Of a stretch of 9,986 bases of DNA, positions 1 to 6,838 are shown piece by piece; within the stretch, counting starts at the first letter, position 1, and each line of letters begins with the position of its first letter. The DNA lies in assembly GCA_029934095.1 (NCBI GenBank), contig JAOZMV010000032.1:1-9986 (forward strand). Reading direction: 5' to 3'. The notes under the pieces are model-generated. The model was given only the letters and a program-made list of their open reading frames with translations, was not told where the DNA came from and did not search any database. The stretch is from Desulfuromusa sp. GTDB taxonomy: Bacteria > Desulfobacterota > Desulfuromonadia > Desulfuromonadales > Geopsychrobacteraceae. The translations under genes were made by a program, and so were the position numbers.

Positions 1-140
1 AGACGATCCGCCAGACTCTTCCTGATGGGTTTCAGCGTTCCGAATATCTGCTTGAGCACGGGATGGTCGATATGATTATTCCACGTAAAGAGATGAAGCA
101 GAAACTATCTGAATTACTGCGGATTTTTACTAAGAATTAA
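1..140 (+). CDS. accD: Acetyl-CoA carboxylase carboxyltransferase beta subunit, C-terminal end (partial)
   Basis: The reading frame that begins at base 3 is open from the window edge to a TAA at 138-140 and encodes the last 45 residues of a longer protein. The segment [20 protein letters not shown], followed by MVDMII and a lysine-rich tail, is the characteristic C-terminus of AccD, the zinc-ribbon subunit of the carboxyltransferase that transfers carboxyl from biotin to acetyl-CoA to make malonyl-CoA for fatty-acid synthesis. The catalytic core and zinc fingers lie upstream of the window and cannot be judged. Only 6 nt separate its stop from the folC start, so the two genes are almost certainly cotranscribed; an accD-folC pairing is common in several bacterial lineages. 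Recognition rests on a short stretch, but that stretch is distinctive. Confidence 0.88.
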   Translation, partial: TIRQTLPDGFQRSEYLLEHGMVDMIIPRKEMKQKLSELLRIFTKN

Positions 141-146
141 ACTTTC

Positions 147-1427
147 ATGGCACCTGACTACCAGGAAAGTTTGGCCTATCTCTATTCCCTGCAGTTTTTC
201 GGGATCAAGCTTGGGCTGGAAAATATCCGGGAACTTTTATCCCGGATTGGAAACCCGCAGGAGTCTCTGCGGATCATTCATATTGCCGGAACCAATGGGA
301 AGGGTTCGACTGCCGCGACACTTGCCAATATTTTTCATGCCGCAAATATCCCGGCAGGACTTTATACCTCACCCCATCTGCACAGTTTTACTGAACGGAT
401 CAGAATTGACACGCAACAGATCAGTGAATCTGAGGCTGTTGAATTGATCGATGAACTACGTCCACATGCTGAAGCATTGCGGGTCACTTTTTTTGAATTT
501 ACAACCGCTATGGCACTCCTCTGTTTTCAGCGCCGCGGGGTGCAATGGGTCATTCTGGAAACCGGGCTTGGCGGCCGGCTTGATGCAACCAATGTCGTTG
601 TGCCGGACCTTTGTCTGATTACGCCGATCGCTCTTGATCACACTGCCCATCTGGGGACCGAGTTGACCGAAGTTGCTGCTGAGAAGGCGGGAATATTCAA
701 ATCTGGAGTGGCGGCGATCAGCGCTGCTCAAGATGCTGCTGTTACGACGGTTCTACAGCAGCGAGCGGCGCAGTTGAATATTCCATTATTACAGTTTGGG
801 CGCGATTATCATTGTTGCAGCGAGGACGGTTCTTTTACTGTTTCTGGCCCCGGTCTTTTTCTGGACAAGGTAAAAACCACGCTGGCAGGCAGGCATCAAC
901 AGCAGAATTTAGCTTTGGCGGCGGCGGCGATAAGTTTTCTCTCCCGGCAAGGTTTAGAAATCAGTCCCGGTGCGATTCAAGAGGGGTTGGGGAAAGTGCG
1001 CTGGCCAGGGCGGCTTGAATGGTTACCCGATAGAATCCTTCTGGACGGGGCGCACAATCCTGCTGGAGCAAAAATACTTGCTGCATATTTGCGGCAGCAG
1101 AAGCTGGATAAATTACACCTGGTGGTTGGTTGTAAAGCCGATAAACAGTCAGATGAATTGCTGTCCGAGTTGCTCCCTTTTGTCAGCCGTGTTTATGTTA
1201 CTCTTCCCCCGGTTGATGATGCTGTCCCGGTGGAGAAATTGGCACAAAAAGTACGCAACTCGGGGATTGTAACCAGCGAGTATCCTGATCCGATTGTGGC
1301 CATCCAGGCAGCACTGGAACATCGATCAACGGAAGAGATCATTCTGGTGGCCGGATCCCTGTTTCTGGTCGCTGTGGTTAGAGAGTTTTTGCTTCCCGAT
1401 GTCGCTTCCCTGGCCATTGCCGGTTAG
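147..1427 (+). CDS. folC: Bifunctional folylpolyglutamate/dihydrofolate synthase
   Basis: This 426-residue protein has the normal length and motifs of the FolC branch of the Mur ligase family. It is a cytosolic ATP-dependent enzyme that adds glutamate to folates and, in many bacteria, also makes dihydrofolate from dihydropteroate. The P-loop GTNGKGS is at residues 48-54, TSPHL at 74-78, the ETGLGGRLDATN signature at 138-149 and a LDHTAHLG metal/ATP-site segment near 163-170. The C-terminal Mur-ligase domain carries the DGAHN motif near residue 299. The ATG at 147 follows the accD stop by 6 nt; no good Shine-Dalgarno is visible there, so translational coupling to accD is likely. The N-terminus aligns with family expectation (Y-LYSLQ-FGIKLGLENI), which supports this start. 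Whether it has both activities cannot be read from sequence alone. Confidence 0.95.
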   Translation: MAPDYQESLAYLYSLQFFGIKLGLENIRELLSRIGNPQESLRIIHIAGTNGKGSTAATLANIFHAANIPAGLYTSPHLHSFTERIRIDTQQISESEAVELIDELRPHAEALRVTFFEFTTAMALLCFQRRGVQWVILETGLGGRLDATNVVVPDLCLITPIALDHTAHLGTELTEVAAEKAGIFKSGVAAISAAQDAAVTTVLQQRAAQLNIPLLQFGRDYHCCSEDGSFTVSGPGLFLDKVKTTLAGRHQQQNLALAAAAISFLSRQGLEISPGAIQEGLGKVRWPGRLEWLPDRILLDGAHNPAGAKILAAYLRQQKLDKLHLVVGCKADKQSDELLSELLPFVSRVYVTLPPVDDAVPVEKLAQKVRNSGIVTSEYPDPIVAIQAALEHRSTEEIILVAGSLFLVAVVREFLLPDVASLAIAG

Positions 1428-1575
1428 CTGATATTCTCAGCAAGAGTCGTGGTTTTCGCCGCGGTTGTAATTGATTCCAAGGAGGATTTCGTAGCTTTTT
1501 AAGAAAATCACTCTGTTCCCAATGATACCAGTTGGTTTTAATTCATTGCCCTGTTTACGGATATATCGGACTTCC
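1428..1575 (+). other. folC-lptD intergenic/leader region with an orphan Shine-Dalgarno-like AAGGAGG
   Basis: Between the folC stop and my preferred lptD start are 148 nt. A short perfect hairpin (GCTGA/TCAGC, 1427-1441, 5-nt loop) overlaps the folC stop but has no following T-run, so it is not a convincing terminator. A textbook AAGGAGG lies at 1479-1485, yet no ATG, GTG or TTG occurs at the usual 5-10 nt downstream, and a TAG at 1492-1494 closes the lptD frame there. I saw no clear -35/-10 pair. lptD may be read through from accD-folC, or the leader may hold a promoter too weak to recognise by eye. Confidence 0.4.
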
Positions 1576-3639
1576 ATGTTATTGCGTTTCTTTATTCTAC
1601 TGGTTCTTCTTGCTAATCCATATCTGCTGATAGCTGCTGATTTCGGGGAGATTGGTAAATCAGGATCTCCGATTCACCTTGAGGCTGACCAGCTGAATTT
1701 CTACTATGATGCTGAACTTTATCAGGCAACTGGGGATGTCGAGTTGACTCAAGGTGATCTTACCGTTCACAGTCAGATCCTGAAGTGGAATCAAATCAGT
1801 GGTGAAATTGAAGCAGTAGGGGATGTTGGATTGATTTCACCGGATGAGGAACTTTTTGGCAGCAGCGCTTACTATAATCTACAAACGGGAACTGGAATTG
1901 TAAATAATGGCCATTTTTATCTCTATGGCCCGAATCTACATGTTCGTGGAGAGACTATCGAACAGCTTGGAAAATTGGATTATCGTATCACAAAAGGGAC
2001 TTTTACCACCTGTGATGGAGATGTCCCTGACTGGAAGTTTGGTGCCAGTCGACTCGATGTGACCCTTGATGGTTATGCCCGTGCCCGCAACGCGGTTTTT
2101 TATCTCAAGGATATTCCCTCTTTTTACCTCCCTTATATGATTTATCCGGCAACAAAAAAACGTAAATCTGGTTTATTGATGCCTCGTATCGGCTACTCTG
2201 ATATGCGGGGATATCAGTATAGCGGTGCCTATTATCAGGTTCTCGGGGTCAATCAGGATGCCACGTTCTATTTCGATTATCTATCGGAGATGGGTCTGGG
2301 TAAGGGACTGGAGTATCGGTATGTTTTTGGTCAGGGTAATGCAGGGGAAGCCAGAGCTTATCACATAGATGTCGATAAGATTGATGGGGATAAGATTAAT
2401 GAACAGCGCTATGCTCTAGAATGGCAGCACGATGGCTATTTGCCCGGTGGTGTCCGCATGGTCGCTGATATGATGTATGTCAATGATGATCAGTATTTTG
2501 AAGACTTCGGCAACGTTGCCGGAGAATATAATAGAGCTGAGGTGGAATCGATTTTTTCTCTGAGCAAGAGCTGGGGGAAATATAGTCTGGTCGGGCAGAT
2601 GAAATACATCAAAGATCTTGAATCTGATGATTCTACCACCCTGCAACTGTTGCCGCGGATCACTTTTGATGCAGCCCGGCAGAGAATCGGCGATTCTGAT
2701 TTTTATTATGCCCTGAAAACCGAATACACCAATTTTTGGAGTCGGGATGGGCCTGGTGGGGAACGGATGATTGTTCGACCCACTCTAGCGGCCAGTTTTA
2801 ATTTGTGGGACGCCATCAACCTGGCACCGGAAATCACTTATCGTGAGCGTTATTACTGGAGCTTGAGTGATGACCAGGACTCTGACAGCCAGGGGATGGT
2901 GGCTTTTACCACCAGAGCCACTAGCCGGGTACAGAAGATTTATTCCCAGCCGTTTGGTTTGACAGGTAAGTTACGCCACTCCATAGAGCCGGAACTGATT
3001 TACACTTATATTCCTGAGATTGATCAAACGGATCTCCCCTACTTTGATGAGCTTGATCGTGTCGATAATGCCAACATATTGGCCTATGCGTTGACTCAGC
3101 GTCTGACCGTACGTTTCGATCATGCCGATGACGATCCCACTTATCGGGAGCTGCTCTATTGGCGGTTATCACAGGCCTACGATTTGACCGATGAGTTCCG
3201 TGATCGACGCTTTCAGGATCTGCGGCTGCAGATGGTCCTATTGCCGACGGAGTGGCTGACTCTGCAGTCCGATACCAGTCTGGACGTCCATTCCGGCGAT
3301 TGGACCAGGGTCACCGCAGCGGGAAAAATTGCCGATCAACAGGAAAATTCTGTGGGGCTTTTATATAGTTATGAACCTGAGAATGATATTGATTATATTG
3401 AGGCAAGACTGAGTGTCGCCTTTCTTGATCCGCTCTATTTGAACTACGAGCAGCGCTATGATCTTAATATTGATAAACAGCTGGAACAGGTGATCGGTGT
3501 CGAATACCGGCAGAAATGTTGGGGGGTAGAGCTGACTTATCGTGACCGCAAATATGACCGCTCTGTTATGTTAACATTCAACATGCGTGGAATTGGGTCT
3601 GTTGGTGGCATTGGTGGTAGTAGCTTGGGTGGCTTTTGA
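1576..3639 (+). CDS. lptD: LPS assembly outer-membrane protein LptD (OstA/Imp)
   Basis: LptD is the beta-barrel that, plugged by LptE, receives lipopolysaccharide from the periplasmic LptA bridge and inserts it into the outer leaflet of the outer membrane. From the ATG at 1576 the protein is 687 residues and starts with a clear signal peptide (MLLRFFILLVLL, cleavage probably after LLIAA). An in-frame ATG at 1522 would give 705 residues but puts 18 polar residues before the signal peptide; a weak GGA (1568-1570) precedes 1576. An OstA/LptA-like domain spans about residues 30-130 (EADQLNFYYDAELYQATGDV). The conserved segment TTCDGDVPDWKFGASRLDV is near 144-162 and FYLPYMIYPATKKRKSG follows. The rest is a barrel rich in alternating aromatic strands, ending with CWGVELTYRDRKYDRS and a Gly/Ser-rich tail. 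Only two cysteines, 146 and 648, remain after signal cleavage, matching one plug-to-barrel disulfide. Confidence 0.95.
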   Translation: MLLRFFILLVLLANPYLLIAADFGEIGKSGSPIHLEADQLNFYYDAELYQATGDVELTQGDLTVHSQILKWNQISGEIEAVGDVGLISPDEELFGSSAYYNLQTGTGIVNNGHFYLYGPNLHVRGETIEQLGKLDYRITKGTFTTCDGDVPDWKFGASRLDVTLDGYARARNAVFYLKDIPSFYLPYMIYPATKKRKSGLLMPRIGYSDMRGYQYSGAYYQVLGVNQDATFYFDYLSEMGLGKGLEYRYVFGQGNAGEARAYHIDVDKIDGDKINEQRYALEWQHDGYLPGGVRMVADMMYVNDDQYFEDFGNVAGEYNRAEVESIFSLSKSWGKYSLVGQMKYIKDLESDDSTTLQLLPRITFDAARQRIGDSDFYYALKTEYTNFWSRDGPGGERMIVRPTLAASFNLWDAINLAPEITYRERYYWSLSDDQDSDSQGMVAFTTRATSRVQKIYSQPFGLTGKLRHSIEPELIYTYIPEIDQTDLPYFDELDRVDNANILAYALTQRLTVRFDHADDDPTYRELLYWRLSQAYDLTDEFRDRRFQDLRLQMVLLPTEWLTLQSDTSLDVHSGDWTRVTAAGKIADQQENSVGLLYSYEPENDIDYIEARLSVAFLDPLYLNYEQRYDLNIDKQLEQVIGVEYRQKCWGVELTYRDRKYDRSVMLTFNMRGIGSVGGIGGSSLGGF

Positions 3640-3648
3640 TATGTTACA

Positions 3649-3721
3649 AACCGGGTTCCTGAAAGGTTCTTTTGCTGCTGATTTTAGAGGTGCTGTTTGA
3701 TTTCTACTCGCGAACCCGGTT
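3649..3721 (+). repeat. Perfect 10-bp inverted repeat enclosing the ftsB translation start
   Basis: AACCGGGTTC at 3649-3658 and its exact reverse complement GAACCCGGTT at 3712-3721 flank 53 nt that contain the AGAGG ribosome-binding site and TTG start of the downstream ftsB-like gene. In the mRNA the arms could form a GC-rich 10-bp stem with the start site in the loop. Each arm is itself nearly palindromic (AACC-G-GGTT), so it could equally be a pair of protein-binding half sites or chance. The repeat is seen directly; any regulatory role is inference. Confidence 0.4.
3686..3690 (+). promoter_or_regulatory. Ribosome-binding site that fixes the TTG start of ftsB
   Basis: AGAGG lies 6 nt before a TTG at 3697. 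No ATG or GTG occurs in this frame before the membrane segment, and the encoded N-terminus from the TTG gives a short basic tail followed by a transmembrane helix, as expected for FtsB/DivIC proteins. This site is therefore the reason for choosing an unusual TTG start codon. Confidence 0.65.
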
Positions 3722-4035
3722 CTTCTGGCGGAAAAAATTTACTCACTATCTGTTTACTTATAGTTATTCTGCTGATGTTCGCCTATGCTGTTTTTGGCAG
3801 TCGCGGGGTGCTGCGGATTCTCCAGGTAGAACAGCAGAAACAGGAGTTGCAGTTGCAGTTGGGTGACCTGCAGCAACAGCAACAACAGCTCCGAAATGAA
3901 ATTGATCGGTTACAGAAAGATAAGACCTATTGGGAACAACTGGCTCGAACAAAACTTGGAATGGTTCGTGAGGGGGAGTTGATTTATTATCTCCCTGACA
4001 ATGATACCGAGAGAAAGAGAAAGCAATCAGAATGA
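3697..4035 (+). CDS. ftsB: FtsB/DivIC-type septum formation initiator protein
   Basis: This 112-residue single-pass membrane protein has the layout of the FtsB/DivIC family. It has a short cytoplasmic N-terminus, one transmembrane helix (about residues 15-33, LLTICLLIVILLMFAYAVFG) and a periplasmic coiled coil (about 37-77) that includes six consecutive glutamines. The conserved end motif, YWEQLARTKLGMVREGELIYYLP, covers about residues 78-100 and corresponds to the family pattern E-x-x-AR-x-x-LG-x-v-x-x-gE. Known members form a trimer-like complex with FtsL and FtsQ that activates septal peptidoglycan synthesis. The start codon is TTG, supported by AGAGG 6 nt upstream. The stop overlaps the argS start in an ATGA arrangement (4032-4035), which indicates translational coupling. 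The family is well supported; the ftsB symbol follows Gram-negative usage and rests on length and topology. Confidence 0.85.
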   Translation: MISTREPGSSGGKNLLTICLLIVILLMFAYAVFGSRGVLRILQVEQQKQELQLQLGDLQQQQQQLRNEIDRLQKDKTYWEQLARTKLGMVREGELIYYLPDNDTERKRKQSE

Positions 4036-5693
4036 AAGATCAATTACGGCTGGCAATTAAAGCAGCTTTACAACAATGCTACGCAGATAATTCTTTGGTC
4101 TCTGGAGAATTTCTGGATGAGATTCAACTGGAAATCCCGAAGAATCCTGATCATGGTGATTTTTCTACCAACTTAGCGCTGGCTCTGGCAAAGCCGGAAC
4201 GTAAAGCGCCCCGGAAAATTGCAGAAACTCTGATTGCTGCGCTTCAGGGGAATCCTCTGTGTGATAGAATTGAGATTGCCGGGCCGGGGTTCATTAATTT
4301 TCGTCTGGCGGCAACCTGCTGGTACGCAGTCCTTGATCAGATTACAGCGCAGGGTGACCAGTATGGTCGCAGTAAAATTGGTGCCGGGACAAAGATTCAG
4401 GTTGAATTTGTCAGTGCCAATCCGACCGGACCATTGCATATCGGTCATGGCCGTGGAGCCGTGGTTGGTGATGCTGTAGCTGCGGTGTTGCAGGCCGCCG
4501 GTTTTGAAGTTCAGCGCGAATATTATGTCAACGATGCCGGAAATCAGATTCTGACACTTGGGCGCTCGATTCTGCTGCGACTGAGAGAGTTGCAGGGGGA
4601 GGCAATCGAGTTTCCTGAAGATGGTTATCAGGCTCCCTATATCATTGATCTGGCAGTTAAATATCGTGCTGAACAGGGCGAACTCGTTGGCGTTTCCGAA
4701 GCAGAAGCTATTGAGTCTTGTGCCCGCTTTGGTGTCGCCGAAGTTCTCAAGTGGATTGAGGTTGACCTGCAATCTTTTGGTATCCACTTTGATAGTTGGT
4801 ACAGTGAGAAGAGTCTCTACGATCAGGGGCTGGTTGATGAGGAGCTGATCAAGTTAAAGGAGAAGGGACTTTCCTTTGAAGAGGATGGCGCCCTTTGGTT
4901 ACGGACGACCGAATTTGGTGATGACAAGGATCGGGTTCTGATTAAGTCAGATGGCAGTTACACCTATTTTGCTTCGGATGTCGCCTATCATATGGAAAAG
5001 TTTGACCGGGGTTTTAATCGGGTCATTGATGTCTGGGGGGCAGACCATCATGGTTATATCCCGCGTATGAAAGCGATGCTGGCTGGTTTGGGACATCCCC
5101 CGGAAGCTCTTGAGGTTTTACTGATCCAGATGGTTAATCTGCTGCGTGATGGTAAACCGTATATCATGGGAAAACGATCCGGTAATTTTATCACTTTAAA
5201 AGAGGTTATTGATGAGGTTGGCCGTGATGCTTGTCGCTTCTTCTTTCTGATGCGCCGTTGCGACAGTCAACTTGATTTTGATCTGGAACTGGCTAAGCAA
5301 CAGAGTAGCGATAATCCGGTATACTATGTTCAATATGCTCATGCACGAGTTTGCAGTATCAATCGCAACGCCGCAGAGTCAGGTATGGAACTATTACCGT
5401 CAGATGTGGTGGACTATAGCCGTCTGGAGCTGCCCGAGGAATTGGCGCTGGTGAAGCAATTGGCCCGTTTCCCTGAAACTGTCGTCGGTGCCGCTCTCAG
5501 CTATGAACCGCATCGAATTATTTTTTATCTTCAGGATCTGGCGGCACAGTTTCATAGTTACTATAATCGACAGCGGGTCTTGGTTGATGATCCAATAACC
5601 AGCCGAGCTCGTCTCGCTCTGGTGAATTCAGTGCGAACAGTTTTGGCAAATGCTTTGCAATTGCTTGGTCTCTCAGCTCCGGAACGGATGTAG
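4032..5693 (+). CDS. argS: Arginyl-tRNA synthetase
   Basis: This is a full-length (553 residues) class I aminoacyl-tRNA synthetase that charges tRNA-Arg with arginine in the cytosol, using ATP and requiring the tRNA for amino-acid activation. The N-terminal Add-1 tRNA D-loop recognition domain covers about residues 1-90 (GDFSTNLALALAK, AGPGFINF). The catalytic core carries EFVSANPTGPLHIGHGRGA, with the HIGH box at 136-139. In place of a canonical KMSKS there is MGKRSGNFITL at 379-389; loss of the second lysine is frequent in bacterial ArgRS and is usually compensated by a lysine near the HIGH box. The C-terminal DALR anticodon-binding helices begin at YYVQYAHARVCSI near residue 431 and the protein ends in the family-typical APERM. 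It overlaps ftsB by 4 nt and precedes the SPOR gene by 23 nt. Confidence 0.97.
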   Translation: MKDQLRLAIKAALQQCYADNSLVSGEFLDEIQLEIPKNPDHGDFSTNLALALAKPERKAPRKIAETLIAALQGNPLCDRIEIAGPGFINFRLAATCWYAVLDQITAQGDQYGRSKIGAGTKIQVEFVSANPTGPLHIGHGRGAVVGDAVAAVLQAAGFEVQREYYVNDAGNQILTLGRSILLRLRELQGEAIEFPEDGYQAPYIIDLAVKYRAEQGELVGVSEAEAIESCARFGVAEVLKWIEVDLQSFGIHFDSWYSEKSLYDQGLVDEELIKLKEKGLSFEEDGALWLRTTEFGDDKDRVLIKSDGSYTYFASDVAYHMEKFDRGFNRVIDVWGADHHGYIPRMKAMLAGLGHPPEALEVLLIQMVNLLRDGKPYIMGKRSGNFITLKEVIDEVGRDACRFFFLMRRCDSQLDFDLELAKQQSSDNPVYYVQYAHARVCSINRNAAESGMELLPSDVVDYSRLELPEELALVKQLARFPETVVGAALSYEPHRIIFYLQDLAAQFHSYYNRQRVLVDDPITSRARLALVNSVRTVLANALQLLGLSAPERM

Positions 5694-5716
5694 AGAAAAA
5701 GATAAAAGGGGATAAA

Positions 5717-6463
5717 ATGAAGGGCACGTCAAAAACAAGGTTTCAGCGGCGGATGGAAAAACGGCAGGCGGTTATTTTACTGGTTCTGATTCTGGTGGTT
5801 TCGCTCGCCAGCTTCACCCTTGGGGTGATTGTTGGCCGTCGGGGTGCCGAGCGGGATCTGGCGCAGAAGTTTCAACAGACAGAGAGGGTGCTGGTTGCTC
5901 AGCCCCTATCCCCTGTCAGTTCGTCAACACCCGCAGCAGTTGCGCCACAGCCGGCTGCTCCCCAGCCCGTTGAGCCTGCGTCCGCAGAACCAAAATTGAG
6001 TTTTTATGATGATCTGACAAAAGAGACCGCCCCTCTTGGTAGTGGGATCAATCTCGCTCCGGTGGAAAAGGAAGAGGCTGTTGTTGTGGCTCAACCTCCG
6101 ATTGATCTGCCGGATCAACCTATTGTGAAAACGAAAACCAGGGAGAATTCTGTTGTTGTGAAAAAGACAGCTCAGGATAAGTCCCCGGAGGTTGTGTCAG
6201 GAGCAAAGATGCCAGAGGTTGTCCCCGGCGGTACTCATTCTGTGCAGATTGGTTCTTTTGGTTCAGTTGGAGATGCTATCGCTTTGAAGAAGAAAATGTT
6301 GGGTAAATATTACCCGGCATTTGTCGTTGAAGCTGACCTCGGCAAGAAAGGGCTCTGGTATCGGGTCCGGATTGGTCCCTATAAGAACTCTGCTGCTGCA
6401 AAACGGGCACAGAAAGTGTTGGAGGAAAAGGAGAAGATTAAAGGGTTTATCTCCCGCCAGTAA
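5717..6463 (+). CDS. SPOR-domain inner-membrane protein (peptidoglycan/septum binding)
   Basis: This 248-residue protein has FtsN-like topology. A basic cytoplasmic N-terminus (residues 1-17) leads to one transmembrane helix (about 18-40), then a long low-complexity periplasmic linker rich in Pro, Ala, Val and Lys (about 60-170) and a C-terminal SPOR domain (about 173-246). The SPOR signature is seen in THSVQIGSF, the central ALKKKMLGKYYPAFVVEADLG and the strand WYRVRIGPYKNSAAAKRAQ. SPOR domains bind glycan strands stripped of stem peptides, which concentrates such proteins at the division septum. No enzyme domain is present. A strong AGGGG lies 5 nt before the ATG. The gene follows ftsB and argS closely and probably shares their transcript, so a division role is plausible. 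I do not assign ftsN or dedD because those names depend on sequence outside the SPOR fold that I cannot compare. Confidence 0.88.
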   Translation: MKGTSKTRFQRRMEKRQAVILLVLILVVSLASFTLGVIVGRRGAERDLAQKFQQTERVLVAQPLSPVSSSTPAAVAPQPAAPQPVEPASAEPKLSFYDDLTKETAPLGSGINLAPVEKEEAVVVAQPPIDLPDQPIVKTKTRENSVVVKKTAQDKSPEVVSGAKMPEVVPGGTHSVQIGSFGSVGDAIALKKKMLGKYYPAFVVEADLGKKGLWYRVRIGPYKNSAAAKRAQKVLEEKEKIKGFISRQ

Positions 6464-6499
6464 TGCTTGGTCAGGTCTGGGTTGAGGTCGATTTTTAGC

Positions 6500-6528
6500 T
6501 TGACATTTCCACATTGGAAGTCTATTTT
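6500..6528 (+). promoter_or_regulatory. Sigma70-type promoter for the tandem tRNA genes
   Basis: A perfect -35 hexamer TTGACA (6500-6505) is followed after exactly 17 bp by TATTTT (6523-6528), a 4/6 match to the -10 consensus. Transcription would start near 6535, a few bases before the initiator tRNA at 6542, which is the expected geometry for a tRNA promoter with a short processed leader. The SPOR gene ends 36 nt upstream with no terminator seen, so read-through from that operon could also contribute. Confidence 0.75.
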
Positions 6529-6541
6529 CCAGTGCTCATGT

Positions 6542-6618
<77 letters not shown>

Positions 6619-6627
6619 AAAACAATA

Positions 6628-6644
6628 AACCTCACTTTGAGGTT
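6628..6644 (+). other. Perfect 7-bp hairpin in the spacer between the two tRNAs
   Basis: AACCTCA and TGAGGTT pair around a CTT loop in the 36-nt spacer. No T-run follows on the plus strand, so it should not stop transcription. In the primary transcript it would be a stem between the CCA end of tRNA-fMet and the 5' end of the next tRNA, where RNase processing must occur. A role in processing is inference. Read on the minus strand it is followed by a short T-rich stretch, but no minus-strand gene ends immediately before it. Confidence 0.45.
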
Positions 6645-6654
6645 GCAATAGTTC

Positions 6655-6731
6655 GGCGGTGTAGCTCAGTTGGTTAGAGCATGCGGCTCATATCCGCAGT
6701 GTCCGGAGTTCGAATCTCTGCACCGCCACCA
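6655..6731 (+). tRNA. tRNA-Met, elongator type (CAU anticodon)
   Basis: The 77-nt cloverleaf has a fully paired acceptor stem GGCGGTG/CACCGCC, discriminator A and encoded CCA. The D arm is TAGCTCAGTTGGTTAGAGC, the anticodon stem TGCGG/CCGCA with CAT at 6689-6691, and the T arm CGGAG-TTCGAAT-CTCTG. The paired position 1-72 (G-C) and the lack of a GGG/CCC anticodon stem exclude an initiator. A CAU anticodon can also belong to tRNA-Ile2, whose C34 is changed to lysidine by TilS. The AGTTGGTTAGAGCA backbone and close pairing with tRNA-fMet favour Met, but the acceptor-stem identity bases do not settle it by eye. Confidence 0.9.
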
Positions 6732-6736
6732 ATTTT

Positions 6737-6769
6737 AAGCCTTTCCCATTATCGGGGAGGGCTTTTTTT
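6737..6769 (+). terminator. Rho-independent terminator of the tRNA unit
   Basis: An 11-bp stem, AAGCCTTTCCC (6737-6747) with GGGGAGGGCTT (6754-6764), has two G-U wobbles and a 6-nt ATTATC loop and runs directly into a seven-T tract (6763-6769). It begins 6 nt after the tRNA CCA end. Read from the minus strand the hairpin is followed by AAAATT rather than a T-run, so it is directional. The minus-strand operon that converges from the right, ending at 6839, has no equally clear terminator of its own. Confidence 0.9.
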
Positions 6770-6838
6770 GTTTGATCTCCTTAGAATTGATCGACATGGA
6801 ATTTCGGGTTTTCAGAAAGATACAACTTTCAGTATCAA

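Noticed and set aside
1427..1441. GCTGA/TCAGC hairpin at the folC stop as a terminator
   Set aside because: The stem is only 5 bp and no T-run follows.
1522..1575. Earlier in-frame ATG for lptD at 1522
   Set aside because: It would put 18 residues ahead of a normal signal peptide and has no ribosome-binding site at proper spacing; 1576 gives a standard secretion signal. It cannot be fully excluded.
3672..3866. A plus-strand frame of 64 codons overlapping the start of the ftsB-like gene
   Set aside because: It is in another phase, lacks a ribosome-binding site and family features, while the TTG at 3697 gives a complete FtsB-type protein.
3868..3895. CAG/CAA repeat in ftsB as an expandable tract or frameshift site
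   Set aside because: The run mixes CAG and CAA codons and encodes glutamines within a predicted coiled coil, which explains it without invoking phase variation.
4173..4787. A 204-codon open frame on the minus strand opposite argS
   Set aside because: It lies wholly within the well-supported argS gene, has no recognisable domain, signal or ribosome-binding site, and its composition reads as the complement of conserved ArgRS codons.
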